A stretch of DNA of 64,000 nucleotides from Candidatus Saccharimonadota bacterium (GTDB taxonomy: Bacteria; Patescibacteriota; Saccharimonadia; Saccharimonadales; UBA4665): assembly GCA_028289245.1 (NCBI GenBank), contig JAQGGT010000006.1:332948-396947 (forward strand), written 5' to 3'. Below are positions 1 to 8,173 of the stretch, piece by piece. How positions within the stretch are numbered: position 1 is the first letter of the stretch; every line of letters starts with the position of its first letter. Made by a program: the position numbers and the translations under genes. Below the pieces are notes generated by a model that did not search any database, had not been told where the DNA came from, and saw nothing but the letters and a program-made list of their open reading frames with translations.

Positions 1-491
1 GTGGCAAAAATTAAGTCTAGGACACTGCTCGTCGATTCGAGTAATTGCCGCAGTCCAAAGCGCCCAAAATTTGTCATAAATAGCTCGGCGTAGTTGCTAG
101 CATCGATGGTGGCCTTGTCTTCGTATAGGTAATACGGAAGGCGGGCATAAGCTATGTAGAATTGTTCGCGCATGATAATGGCCACCCGGGCTTCGGCTCG
201 GCGAGACTGATTGCGAATAAAGGTATCCGAAACCCGGCTAAACACTTCGACGGCCGCGGCGGCAATCACCAGCCAAATCACCGTGGTTAGACCTTGGTGA
301 TGGTCGAGCAACTTCGGCAAACGGCTGGTAACACTCGCCGCAATAAAGAGTGTAACGTACGGCAACACCAGATCTTGCAGCTGAATGGCGACACTGCCAA
401 TTACGTAGCCCGGTGAGATACGCCAGATGATAGTAATGGCGTATTTGAGAGCGTGCGGAACTTCTTTGTATTTGATTTTTTTCTCGGCCAT
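1..491 (-). CDS. ABC exporter, N-terminal part (cut by window edge)
   Basis: The minus strand reads from an ATG at 491-489 (MAEKKIKYKEVPHALKYA...) off the left edge without a stop, giving about 163 residues. Hydrophobic stretches near residues 28-50 and 68-85 are followed by a polar stretch with 'RNQSRRAEARVAIIMREQFY', which looks like the intracellular coupling region of a type-1 ABC exporter transmembrane domain. The ATP-binding domain would lie outside the window, so the family call rests on the membrane half alone. It reads in the same direction as the membrane protein at 558-1457, with 66 bp between them. Confidence 0.5.
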   Translation of the reverse strand, partial: MAEKKIKYKEVPHALKYAITIIWRISPGYVIGSVAIQLQDLVLPYVTLFIAASVTSRLPKLLDHHQGLTTVIWLVIAAAAVEVFSRVSDTFIRNQSRRAEARVAIIMREQFYIAYARLPYYLYEDKATIDASNYAELFMTNFGRFGLRQLLESTSSVLDLIFA

Positions 492-557
492 AAAGTTAGT
501 ATAGCCACTCAACGTAAAAACGAGTAGCACAGGATTAATTTATCAAAGTAGCCAGTT

Positions 558-1457
558 CTATAACGCGCGGACGGACGCCAGTATTTGCTCGGCCGTTGCG
601 GCCTCACTACCGTTTAGCCATTGCCGCGCCGCCGCCTCGTCAAAGCCCTTGCCTGGTGATATTTGCAATAGAACTTTCGAGCCGTGCCCTAACGCCACGC
701 CGTAGTTGAAACTAGTGAAAGTACTACTTTTGCCAACATTTAGTCCGGCACGAGTCACATCTTGATCGGAAAGTAGCTGGATGAATGGCCGGAAACCAGT
801 GATAGTATTTGTATCGGACGGTTGCGATGCAAAAATACCGGCGACCATAGCTATGTTGTCCCGAAATCTCGTTACGTTCACCGTGTCAACTGTGCAGCTA
901 TACTCGTAGGGGCATTTGTTGCTTGTATCGCTGCCTATCGCCTCAAGGCGTAAAATACTGCCGGATGGCGGATTGATCTCGATGTCATTCTGCTTGGCCA
1001 GCCCGGCATGTAAGATGGTGCTTCGGGTCCAGTTCGCCGGGCGCGTGAAGCACAGGCCGGCGTAGTCAGAACAGAGTTCAAGTTTGCCGCTAGTTGGTAT
1101 CAGCTGATCTGGCCGGGCAAACTGATGGGCGTTGCGATTGTGTACCACCAAGAGCATAACAGTTACCAGTAGTGCCGTAATCAGGGCGGCTGGAATTATG
1201 AAATAGATAATGGCTTGTTTAACCTTACGCGCCCACATGTGGGCCGTAGAAATACCGGCAGCTTGCGCCTCCTCTCGAACGGTTTGCATGATATCTTCAC
1301 CGACCCATATGTAGCGGACTATAGTAAAAGCAAAGAGGATTATCGAAAGAAGTACCGTCCAAAAGTTTTTCAGCGATAGGGCGTGCATACGCCATTCGAT
1401 GGCTAAAATAATAGCGGTGATAATCGCCGCCAGTTGCAGAAAGCGCCTAGAACTCAT
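558..1457 (-). CDS. membrane-anchored protein with external domain, unknown function
   Basis: This 299-residue protein is not recognised. It has hydrophobic segments near residues 7-22, 32-50 and 84-108, then about 190 mostly polar residues that probably sit outside the membrane. That part contains four cysteines in two close pairs (LELCSDYAGLC and NKCPYEYSC), which could form disulfides. The start is supported by an extended -10 on the minus strand (TGT-TATGAT, hexamer 1469-1464) with 6 nt before the ATG, so the mRNA is predicted to be leaderless. It lies downstream of RNase J on the same strand but has its own promoter. Confidence 0.6.
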   Translation of the reverse strand: MSSRRFLQLAAIITAIILAIEWRMHALSLKNFWTVLLSIILFAFTIVRYIWVGEDIMQTVREEAQAAGISTAHMWARKVKQAIIYFIIPAALITALLVTVMLLVVHNRNAHQFARPDQLIPTSGKLELCSDYAGLCFTRPANWTRSTILHAGLAKQNDIEINPPSGSILRLEAIGSDTSNKCPYEYSCTVDTVNVTRFRDNIAMVAGIFASQPSDTNTITGFRPFIQLLSDQDVTRAGLNVGKSSTFTSFNYGVALGHGSKVLLQISPGKGFDEAAARQWLNGSEAATAEQILASVRAL

Positions 1458-1535
1458 TCCCTCATCATAACAAAGTTATAAAGTATTTTGCCCTGGCTCC
1501 GATTGTTCGCACGCTGTTAGGCCGGTTGAGTACAT

Positions 1536-3488
1536 CTAATTGAGCAGGCGGGCGCGCATTTCCTGGAAGCGGGCTTGGTCGGCGGCGGCTTTAATGGCTG
1601 GTGACACCGGCTGGGCAGCGGGCGCCGTCCGGGCTCGTGGCTTACCGCCAACGATGTTGACCACCGGGATAACAATCGGACTGCGGCCAGTTTGCTCGTA
1701 CAAAAAGTGCAGCATAAAGTCGCGCATTTCTTGCTTAAAGCGGTCGAGGTCGACGCGCCCAAAGCGCTGCTGCACGGCCCGCTTTAGTTCGCTACGGAAT
1801 AGGCTCATCAGCTCTTCGGAATCGCGCATGGCGATAAAACCGCGGCTGATCACGTCCGGGCTGGTCAGCAGCTGACCAGACTTTTTGTCGATCGTCAGGA
1901 TGACGGCCAGAATACCTTCTTCGCTGAGCATCAGCCGATCCTTGACGACGATACCGCTCACCACCGAACCGTTCTGGTCGACCAGCAGGCTGCCGTGCGG
2001 CACCGAGCCGCCGGGCTCAACGCGGTCGGCACTAAAGAACAGGCTATCACCGTTATTAGGTGTGAGGGCGTGGCTACGCGGGATGTTCTCCTCGACGGCC
2101 AGCTCGGCATGGTAGCGTCGGCGTAGCGCGCCACCGTGTACTGGTACAAAGAACTTTGGCCGCACTAGCTGGATCATCTCGCGCAGCTCGTCGCGCTTCG
2201 CATGGCCGGAGACGTGCAGCGGCCCGCAGCCGTCGAGCTCATGCGTCGGGTGGCGGTACAAGTGTACGCCGAGTTTGCTGAGCTTGTTACCGATCATATC
2301 GTAGCGGACTTCGTTGCCGGGAATCGGTGACGAGCTAATTACGACCGTGTCACCGGCGTGCAGCTTGATGCTTTTGTGCTCGCCGTCACTCATGCGCTGC
2401 AGAGCGGCATTCGGCTCACCCTGACCGCCAGTGCACATAACCAGCAACTGGTTGTCGGCAATCGTACCAGCCTGGGTGATTGGCACAATCGTACCTTTCG
2501 GCACCTTCAGGATACCTTGGCGAACAGCGATTTCGGCGTAACTCAGCATACCGCGGCCGTCGAGCACCACCTTGCGGCCGGCAGCCACGGCGGCGTTGAT
2601 GATCATCTGCGCCCGGTTCATGTTGCTCGAGAAAGCGGCCACAAAGATCCGACCTTCGGCGTGGTGGATGATGTCGTAGAAACTCTGCTGCAGCGTGCTT
2701 TCGGTCAGCACGCGACCGGGCGCGTCGGCGTAGCTGCTGTCACTCATTAGTAACAGCACACCTTGGTCGCCAAGCTGCTTGAGCCGCGAAACGTCGGTGG
2801 GGCGGTGGTCCAGCGGTTCGGGATCGAGTCGGAAGTCGCCGGTAGTGATGATGCGACCCACGGGCGTAGTGATGCAGATAGCCGTCGCGTCGGGCACGGA
2901 GTGCGTCACCCGGATAAACTCCACTTGGAACTGTCCAAGCTGCAACTGCTGGTGGTTTTCCAAATCGGCGATCACCAGCGCAGGTTTGAAGCTGTCGGCA
3001 CCATTCGGCGTGTCATTCTCGAATGACTTCTCGACGATGCCGAGCGTAAACCGCGAACCGTATATCGGCGCCGGGAAGAGCGGCACGATGTGCTTCAGGC
3101 CACCCATATGGTCGAGGTGACCGTGGGTGATGACGTAACCGCGTAGTTTGTGCTTGATGGTTTCGAGGTACGCAACGTCGTTAATTTCGTAGTTAACTCC
3201 GGGCAAATCGACGCCGAGATTATTGCCGCAGTCCAGAACGATGGCGTGGTCGCCGTATTCGAGGATGGCCATGTTCTTTTCGCCCACATCCTCCAGGCCA
3301 CCGAGAAAGGTCAGCTTGAGCTTGTGGGCTTCGTCGGCAATAACGTTCGGCCGGCGCGGGGCCTTTGGGCTCGCACCGGCATGCCGGTCGATGACTTTAG
3401 TAGCGTCATCTTGATTACGGCGTTGAGCGCGAATCGCCGCTGCCCGAGTTTTTGACGACACGCGGCCGCCAGTATTGTTGTGGTTCAT
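1536..3488 (-). CDS. rnj: ribonuclease J
   Basis: RNase J is a metallo-beta-lactamase/beta-CASP nuclease with 5'-3' exo- and endoribonuclease activity, central to mRNA decay and rRNA maturation in bacteria without RNase E. The 650-residue protein has a basic, probably disordered N-terminal extension (1-55). The zinc motif HGHLDH is at 122-127, a GDF motif lies near 218, beta-CASP motifs follow (DSSYADAPG, SGHAKRDEL, VPVHGG), and there is a C-terminal domain typical of the family. The start is supported by AAGGA upstream. A consensus promoter at 3675-3647 implies a leader of about 150 nt containing two small hairpins, a place where autoregulation by RNase J itself could act (inference). Confidence 0.93.
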   Translation of the reverse strand: MNHNNTGGRVSSKTRAAAIRAQRRNQDDATKVIDRHAGASPKAPRRPNVIADEAHKLKLTFLGGLEDVGEKNMAILEYGDHAIVLDCGNNLGVDLPGVNYEINDVAYLETIKHKLRGYVITHGHLDHMGGLKHIVPLFPAPIYGSRFTLGIVEKSFENDTPNGADSFKPALVIADLENHQQLQLGQFQVEFIRVTHSVPDATAICITTPVGRIITTGDFRLDPEPLDHRPTDVSRLKQLGDQGVLLLMSDSSYADAPGRVLTESTLQQSFYDIIHHAEGRIFVAAFSSNMNRAQMIINAAVAAGRKVVLDGRGMLSYAEIAVRQGILKVPKGTIVPITQAGTIADNQLLVMCTGGQGEPNAALQRMSDGEHKSIKLHAGDTVVISSSPIPGNEVRYDMIGNKLSKLGVHLYRHPTHELDGCGPLHVSGHAKRDELREMIQLVRPKFFVPVHGGALRRRYHAELAVEENIPRSHALTPNNGDSLFFSADRVEPGGSVPHGSLLVDQNGSVVSGIVVKDRLMLSEEGILAVILTIDKKSGQLLTSPDVISRGFIAMRDSEELMSLFRSELKRAVQQRFGRVDLDRFKQEMRDFMLHFLYEQTGRSPIVIPVVNIVGGKPRARTAPAAQPVSPAIKAAADQARFQEMRARLLN

Positions 3489-3646
3489 AATGAATCCTTA
3501 ACTTGTTATGTTTTTTAATTTCTAAACCTAGTTTTCTAGCTATCTCACGGATAGCAGATCATAAAAAGAGACTTGTTGGCGAAAACTGGGTGATTTCCAG
3601 ATGGGAAATCGGTTATTTCTAAAGAGATTACCTTAGTTGTAGTGAC

Positions 3647-3675
3647 ATTATAGCAAATATTCCTAGTAATGTCAA
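3647..3675 (-). promoter_or_regulatory. consensus sigma70-type promoter of rnj
   Basis: On the minus strand TTGACA (3675-3670) and TATAAT (3652-3647) are separated by exactly 17 bp, a perfect consensus. The predicted start near 3640 gives a roughly 150-nt 5' leader. The promoter contains an 8-bp inverted repeat (TGACATTA 3643-3650 / TAATGTCA 3667-3674), which could be an operator or just a result of the promoter sequence. It is back to back with the promoter of the leader-peptide unit. Confidence 0.8.
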
Positions 3676-3683
3676 TAGGCTTG

Positions 3684-3692
3684 TGCTATACT
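3684..3692 (+). promoter_or_regulatory. extended -10 promoter of the attenuated GNAT-M23 operon
   Basis: TGC-TATACT (TGC 3684-3686, hexamer 3687-3692) lies 6 nt before the leader-peptide ATG at 3699, so transcription should begin at or next to that ATG. No good -35 is seen. The same TGN-TATAMT-6 nt-ATG spacing recurs at many other genes in the window. Confidence 0.65.
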
Positions 3693-3698
3693 ACGGGT

Positions 3699-3755
3699 AT
3701 GTCAAATTTGACTGCATTAGTTTTGAAGAAGAAGAGCTCGAAGCCTCGGCCGTAG
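3699..3755 (+). CDS. leader peptide of a transcription attenuator (18 aa)
   Basis: An 18-codon ORF begins at the predicted transcription start and encodes MSNLTALVLKKKSSKPRP. There is no room for a ribosome-binding site, so it would be translated leaderlessly. Its last codons and stop (TAG 3753-3755) lie inside the left arm (3748-3758) of an 11-bp helix that competes with the downstream terminator. Three consecutive lysine codons (3726-3734) are a possible stalling point. It is too short to be recognised by homology; the call rests on its placement within the attenuator. Confidence 0.6.
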   Translation: MSNLTALVLKKKSSKPRP

Positions 3756-3807
3756 CGCTCTTTTGTTTTACTCAAAAAAGTCCCGCGCTACGGCCCGGGA
3801 CTTTTTT
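3748..3807 (+). terminator. attenuator: terminator with competing antiterminator arm
   Basis: The terminator stem is a perfect 12 bp: AAAAAAGTCCCG (3774-3785) with CGGGACTTTTTT (3796-3807), loop 3786-3795. The loop plus one stem base, GCGCTACGGCC (3785-3795), is perfectly complementary over 11 bp to GGCCGTAGCGC (3748-3758), which overlaps the end of the leader ORF. The two structures are mutually exclusive, since pairing 3748-3758 with 3785-3795 traps the left terminator arm. A ribosome finishing the leader ORF would cover 3748-3758 and favour termination; a ribosome stalled early would leave it free and allow read-through into 3833. The pairing is seen directly; the regulatory logic is inferred. 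Confidence 0.75.
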
Positions 3808-3832
3808 ATTTGTGTAATTCTAAGGAAACTAT

Positions 3833-4852
3833 ATGGCAAGTTCTGTTGTTAACGAAGCGAGCTCTACTAGCTCGATTGGGGCGGCCTGGCCGCCGGCGCC
3901 AGCCGCCTTTGAACGGCTGCGCGGGATATTTAATCAAGGTATTGTTGAGACCGCCGGCGACTGTGCATCGTTTGCTGACATCTTTCAGTACTACTGTGCT
4001 GAACTGGCCGGCCCAACGCCCCCAACAAGGCTCAGCCTGCGGCTGGTAACGTACGGGCGCCAGTTACGTCTATTGGAAAGCCTGGGCGTCACCATCGAAG
4101 CCGCCATCCCGCTGGCCAACACTGAACCGGAAATGGTACTCGCCTACGCCGCCAATAACCTTACCGGCCGAGAAGCGGGAGAACAGTCATTGGCTGTGCA
4201 TCGTCGGTTGCTTCAGACGGTTGGTGAGCAACGCCTGCGTGACACGCGTGACAAACGAAAGCTCTTAATCGAAGCCGGCTTCATGCCCGGCGCAGTCGAG
4301 CGCCAGCAGGAGACTGTCGATTGTACCCAGCTAGAACGGCAATTTTTGGAAATGTATGCCATTTTCGGCTATGACATACATGATGTGCGGCAAATACTTA
4401 CTAGTCCCACCAACACCATTGTCTACGCCGCCAACCAGGATGGAATAGTTTCGACGGCCATGGCTGAACGCGCCAGTATCCCGATAGCCGGCTTTGGAAC
4501 CCTTGAGCTGGCCGAGATTACCGAAGCTTCGACCCGGCCTGATTACCGCCAGCGGGGGCTCTACAAAGCAGTGTCTGGCTTGCTTATCGAGCAACTGCTC
4601 ATGCGCCAAGCGATTGATCCGGTGCATGCCCTATACGGCGAGAGCAACCTGACGATGCCGGGTGTAATTATTGCTAGCTATGAGAACGGTCGCAATTTTA
4701 GTTACTTCGACCACGCTCGATTTAGTGTCCAAAATCCTAACTTTGGCATCTTGCAGCAAAACTTTAGTATCGATGACGGTCGCGAGCAGCGGCCTTACAA
4801 TGATTTTGCCGTGTCCTATGTTCCGCTACAATCAGAGGCAGTTACGCTATGA
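3833..4852 (+). CDS. GNAT-family acetyltransferase-like protein
   Basis: This 339-residue protein has a C-terminal half resembling a GNAT fold: 'EITEASTRPDYRQRGLYKAV' carries the acetyl-CoA-binding motif A pattern (R-x-x-G-x-Y/A) after a beta strand, at about residues 230-250. The N-terminal 170 residues are helical and unrecognised. Substrate unknown. The start has an AAGGAAAC site 4 nt upstream. It is the first large gene after the attenuator and overlaps the M23 gene by ATGA, so the two should be translated together. No signal peptide is visible. Confidence 0.55.
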   Translation: MASSVVNEASSTSSIGAAWPPAPAAFERLRGIFNQGIVETAGDCASFADIFQYYCAELAGPTPPTRLSLRLVTYGRQLRLLESLGVTIEAAIPLANTEPEMVLAYAANNLTGREAGEQSLAVHRRLLQTVGEQRLRDTRDKRKLLIEAGFMPGAVERQQETVDCTQLERQFLEMYAIFGYDIHDVRQILTSPTNTIVYAANQDGIVSTAMAERASIPIAGFGTLELAEITEASTRPDYRQRGLYKAVSGLLIEQLLMRQAIDPVHALYGESNLTMPGVIIASYENGRNFSYFDHARFSVQNPNFGILQQNFSIDDGREQRPYNDFAVSYVPLQSEAVTL

Positions 4853-5535
4853 CCTACTTCACCGAACCGCTCCAAAACTTGTTTACCGACTCGCGGAGGC
4901 TCATCCTAAATTTCGACGATATCCCGGCGGATACGCCTCCAGCCGAGAGCATCGCTAGTTATTTTGAGGCTATGACGCAAAAAGGCCTAAATCCTCGTCT
5001 GCCGGAGCACCGCCAGCAGTTTAACGACCAGCTGTTAGCGAGCACGGGTAAGCGCTACTTGGTCAGTCAGTACGGCGAAGACCGGCGCTCCATGTTGGCC
5101 GGCTCGGCCATTGCCGAAGCAGGCCGCACCATCCACCTCGGCATCGATATCTTTAGCAAAGATTTGGAGCCGGTGCTGGCGCCCTGCGACGGCACGATTG
5201 TCCGCGTTGGTCGCGAGCCGGAGTCGCATAGCTTTGGCAATTACCTCATTTTGCGGCCGGCCAACAAGCAGCTGCCATTGGTCTTCTTGGGCCATCTGAG
5301 TGCCGACTTGCCGCAACCTGGCCTCGTGACGGTCGGCCAGACAATTGCTAGGCTTGGTGATTACCATGACAACGAAAATGGTGGTTGGTCGCGGCATCTC
5401 CACTTGCAGCTGCTCAGCGAGTTGCCACCCGAAATTGAGGTGCCGCTTGGATACTCCAGCCAGCAAGCCTTTGCCGAAAACAGTCAGGCGTACCCCGATC
5501 CGGTGCCGTACTTTCTGGACTGGGATCTACAGTAG
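4849..5535 (+). CDS. M23-family metallopeptidase-like protein
   Basis: The LytM/M23 fold is recognised from HLGIDIF (first zinc ligands HxxxD, near 101-107), 'APCDGTIVRVG' and the HLHLQ motif near 181-185 (HxH). M23 enzymes usually cut peptidoglycan cross-links. Here no signal peptide or membrane segment is visible in 228 residues, so a cytoplasmic role or a non-canonical substrate is possible. It starts inside the stop codon of the GNAT-like gene (ATGA overlap), which suggests a joint function under the same attenuator. Confidence 0.75.
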   Translation: MTYFTEPLQNLFTDSRRLILNFDDIPADTPPAESIASYFEAMTQKGLNPRLPEHRQQFNDQLLASTGKRYLVSQYGEDRRSMLAGSAIAEAGRTIHLGIDIFSKDLEPVLAPCDGTIVRVGREPESHSFGNYLILRPANKQLPLVFLGHLSADLPQPGLVTVGQTIARLGDYHDNENGGWSRHLHLQLLSELPPEIEVPLGYSSQQAFAENSQAYPDPVPYFLDWDLQ

Positions 5536-5593
5536 TTCGGTAGTTTTGGGATACCAAAGCGTGCCGTCGCTGTTAAAAAATACGACCTTCGTG

Positions 5594-6112
5594 CTACTGG
5601 GCAGCTCGGTAGGCTTGCAGGCCGGCCTCGATAATGGGGAGGTCACGAATGGGTGGGTTTTGGGCCCGCAGTTCTTCGAGGCTAAAGGCCCGCGAACTGA
5701 GAACTTCCTCGCCGGTAGGCTCGGCGAGTGGCTGCGAGGTGATCGCCCAGTAATAGACCAGGTAACTTTCGGGAAAAGGATAGCTGCCGACTCCGCCGGG
5801 GCGCGGGGCGGGCTCGGTACTAGTGATTCTTAGGTGGCCAAAGAGGTTGAGGTCGTCTGGGGTGAAGCCGCCTTCTTCTTGTGCTTCTCGTATGGCCGTA
5901 GCGGCTAGAGTTGCGTCATCGTCCTCTTTATGACCGCCCAGCAGGCCCCAGCCGCGCTTAGCTTCCATCAACACAATTTTTTCATCGCCGGTGATGGCCA
6001 CACAAAAGGCGCCGGTGCATAGTTCGGTCGGGGGCAGCTCCGCGCTTGCCCGAAACTCCCAGCTCATAGTCTCGCCCCAATTGCCAGCATGCCTAGATTC
6101 TTTCGAACTCAT
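5594..6112 (-). CDS. NUDIX hydrolase
   Basis: This 172-residue NUDIX domain protein hydrolyses nucleoside diphosphates linked to another group; the substrate is unknown. The NUDIX box reads GGHKEDDDATLAATAIREAQEEGG. The REAQEEGG half is canonical, but the Glu normally eight residues before the Arg is Ala and the spacing is one residue longer, so a neighbouring acidic residue would have to compensate. The start at 6112 follows TGC-TACACT (6127-6119) by 6 nt and is predicted leaderless. It converges with the M23 gene. Confidence 0.82.
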   Translation of the reverse strand: MSSKESRHAGNWGETMSWEFRASAELPPTELCTGAFCVAITGDEKIVLMEAKRGWGLLGGHKEDDDATLAATAIREAQEEGGFTPDDLNLFGHLRITSTEPAPRPGGVGSYPFPESYLVYYWAITSQPLAEPTGEEVLSSRAFSLEELRAQNPPIRDLPIIEAGLQAYRAAQ

Positions 6113-6332
6113 ATTGACAGTGTAGCAAATAATATGAAGAAACGATTATCCCCGAAACCTAGCTTCGCGAAATCGGTTGGAAATCTTAGTCATGCCCAGG
6201 CCGTAACAGGCTAAAAAGTCGCAGGCATCGTATAAGTAGGACCGAAGACTTTTAAAAGTAATTCGCTATTGTATAGGCAGAGGTATATACTGCTCATTAG
6301 TTGACCAAAATTCAAAAAAATAAGGCAAAAAT

Positions 6333-7244
6333 ATGAAAAAGCGCAGCATATACCCATCGGTGATTTTACTGACACTTGTCTTTGCGCTTGGTTTCAACGG
6401 AAGTGTTTCAGCGGCGGCCACACCAGGGCTGGGGCAGGCTGCTAGTTTTGGCATATTATCGAATACTTATACTAATACCGTAAGTGGGACCACGCTTAAT
6501 GGCGATTTAGGGTACACCACCGGCCCAGTCGTGGCTGCGACAGTTAATGGAGCGCTTTACGTTCCCCCGTCCAGTACTTATACCCAAGCCGGGATAGATC
6601 AAGGAACAGCGTTGGCAAATCTGAATGCCCAGCCGTGTACCTCTATCGGAGCTATAGTTGCTCTCGATGCGTATGATGTTGATGGCGCTGGACCACTGGC
6701 GCCCGGCACCTTCCCGCCGGGCTGTTACTCGAGCACCGGCGCCATGAATATAACCACCGGCACCACAGTTACGCTTAGCGGCACGGGTACGTACGTATTT
6801 AGGCCTGGCGGAGCCCTTACGAGCGGAGCAAACTCTGTTGTTAGTCTAGCGGGTGGCGCTTCGGCCTGTGATATCTTTTGGGCACCGGTAGCGGCTACTA
6901 CCCTAGGCGCTAACTCGACGTTCGCGGGAACTGATGTTGACGCCTCGGGTATTACCATCGGTAATACGGTCACCTGGACCGGGCATGCCTTAGCGTTTGG
7001 TGGCACCGTGACAACCACTCGCGATACGATTAATGTGCCGTCATGTACCGCCGCTGCGCCTGGATCGGGAGCCGGTACAACCGGTTCATCCAGTACAAGC
7101 AGCTCAGCCAGTGCCGTACCTGGCATGCCAGATACCGGCTTTGCTCCTGGAGGAAACAGTAGCATCGTATGGAAAGTGGTTACCCCAGCCGTGGCTCTTA
7201 TTGCCGTAACCACACTGTATCTTGCGCGAAAGAAGTGGGCTTAA
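6333..7244 (+). CDS. ice-binding-like (DUF3494) surface protein with MPDTG sorting signal
   Basis: This secreted 303-residue protein has a signal peptide at 1-28 (MKKR, hydrophobic core, VSAAA). The mature region matches the DUF3494 ice-binding beta-solenoid pattern: AASFGILSNTYTNT near the start, NGDLGYTTG, 'TTGTTVTLSGTGTYVFR', and 'TTLGANSTFAGT' near the end. A Ser/Gly/Thr-rich linker follows, then MPDTG (265-269), a membrane segment and the basic tail RKKWA, which together form a sortase sorting signal. The next gene is a sortase. In non-polar bacteria DUF3494 domains may act as adhesins rather than antifreeze; which applies here cannot be seen. Confidence 0.8.
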   Translation: MKKRSIYPSVILLTLVFALGFNGSVSAAATPGLGQAASFGILSNTYTNTVSGTTLNGDLGYTTGPVVAATVNGALYVPPSSTYTQAGIDQGTALANLNAQPCTSIGAIVALDAYDVDGAGPLAPGTFPPGCYSSTGAMNITTGTTVTLSGTGTYVFRPGGALTSGANSVVSLAGGASACDIFWAPVAATTLGANSTFAGTDVDASGITIGNTVTWTGHALAFGGTVTTTRDTINVPSCTAAAPGSGAGTTGSSSTSSSASAVPGMPDTGFAPGGNSSIVWKVVTPAVALIAVTTLYLARKKWA

Positions 7245-7253
7245 GGCCCACTA

Positions 7254-8075
7254 GTGTCAGCTGGAGCTACTACCGATAACTTCCTGCCAATAGCCAAAGG
7301 CAAGAGCTCATATCAGCCGCGGCCCTCGCTATATTCTCGTCGACGGGTCTTTACCCTCCCCGCGTCAAGCCCCGGACTACTCATTAGTGATGTTTTCCCA
7401 GCGCAGCGTCTGGCGCCCGTACCCCAACCCCCACCTCACCTCAAACCTCGACCTCGTCGCAAACCCGTCGTTCTGGTGCTCAGTCTAGCGGTTTCCCTTG
7501 TCGTAGTTGGCCTCTTATTTAACTCTCAGTCGGTGCAATCGCGAGTGGCGCCGCCTCGTTCGCTTTTGGCGGTGGCAAAAGAAAGCGCCACGCCGGTGGC
7601 GCAAACCGCGCCACGCCCGGTCGGTGTCGGCTTGCCGGCGCGGCTCAAGATCCCTAAGCTGAAAATCGATGCCAGTATGGATTACGTGGGGCTCACTGCT
7701 TCAGGCGACCTGGATGTGCCCAAGAACCCTGCAAATGCCGCCTGGTATACCGCAGGACCGCGCCCAGGTGAGAACGGCAGCGCAGTCATCGACGGTCATT
7801 TCGGCTGGAAAGACAACATCCCGGCGGTATTCGACAATCTACATACCTTACAGAAGGGCGATTTACTAGAGGTAGAGGATAGGAATGGCTTGACCACCAC
7901 CTTTGTGGTGCGAGAGCTTCGTAAGTTTGGTTCGAGTGAAGTCGCCCCCGAGATCTTTAAGTCCGGTGACGGCAGGGCTCATCTTAATATAATTACCTGC
8001 AACGGGAGCTGGAACAATGCCCAAAAAAATTACTCCAATCGCCTCGTAGTTTTCACTGATAAAATAACACAGTAG
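7254..8075 (+). CDS. class E/F-type sortase
   Basis: Sortases cleave an LPxTG-like signal and attach the protein to cell-wall peptide or to another surface acceptor. The 273-residue protein has a proline-rich cytoplasmic N-terminus, a membrane segment at about 68-90 and the catalytic domain. Likely catalytic residues are His182 (VIDGHFGW), Cys249 (NIITCNG) and Arg263 (YSNRLVVF). The start is a GTG 10 bp after the ice-binding gene. Pairing with that single substrate suggests a dedicated sortase specific for MPDTG, but LPATG/LVATG proteins further along may also use it. Confidence 0.88.
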   Translation: MSAGATTDNFLPIAKGKSSYQPRPSLYSRRRVFTLPASSPGLLISDVFPAQRLAPVPQPPPHLKPRPRRKPVVLVLSLAVSLVVVGLLFNSQSVQSRVAPPRSLLAVAKESATPVAQTAPRPVGVGLPARLKIPKLKIDASMDYVGLTASGDLDVPKNPANAAWYTAGPRPGENGSAVIDGHFGWKDNIPAVFDNLHTLQKGDLLEVEDRNGLTTTFVVRELRKFGSSEVAPEIFKSGDGRAHLNIITCNGSWNNAQKNYSNRLVVFTDKITQ

Positions 8076-8077
8076 GT

Positions 8078-8173
8078 ATGGATACTACTGGGGCATCACT
8101 AGCGCAACTCGAAATATTAAGAGAAGAAGTTGCCGTTAGTCTTGGCTACCCGGCTCGGCTGGGCCGTAGGTAA
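8078..8173 (+). other. 31-codon ORF, possible gene remnant
   Basis: Directly after the sortase stop, an ATG at 8078 opens MDTTGASLAQLEILREEVA... and ends at TAA 8171-8173, overlapping the 3' end of the opposite gene. TGA-TAAAAT (8057-8065) lies 12 nt upstream. The sequence looks like the N-terminus of a soluble protein that has been cut short, but no family is recognised. Confidence 0.25.

Noticed and set aside
1517-3455. Several open frames on both strands inside the RNase J gene
   Set aside because: They are frame shadows of a long, high-GC coding gene; none has a promoter, a ribosome site or recognisable sequence.
3699-3807. Reading the hairpin at 3774-3807 as an ordinary intergenic terminator
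   Set aside because: No plus-strand gene precedes it except the 18-codon ORF, and the 11-bp perfect competing helix overlapping that ORF is very unlikely by chance.
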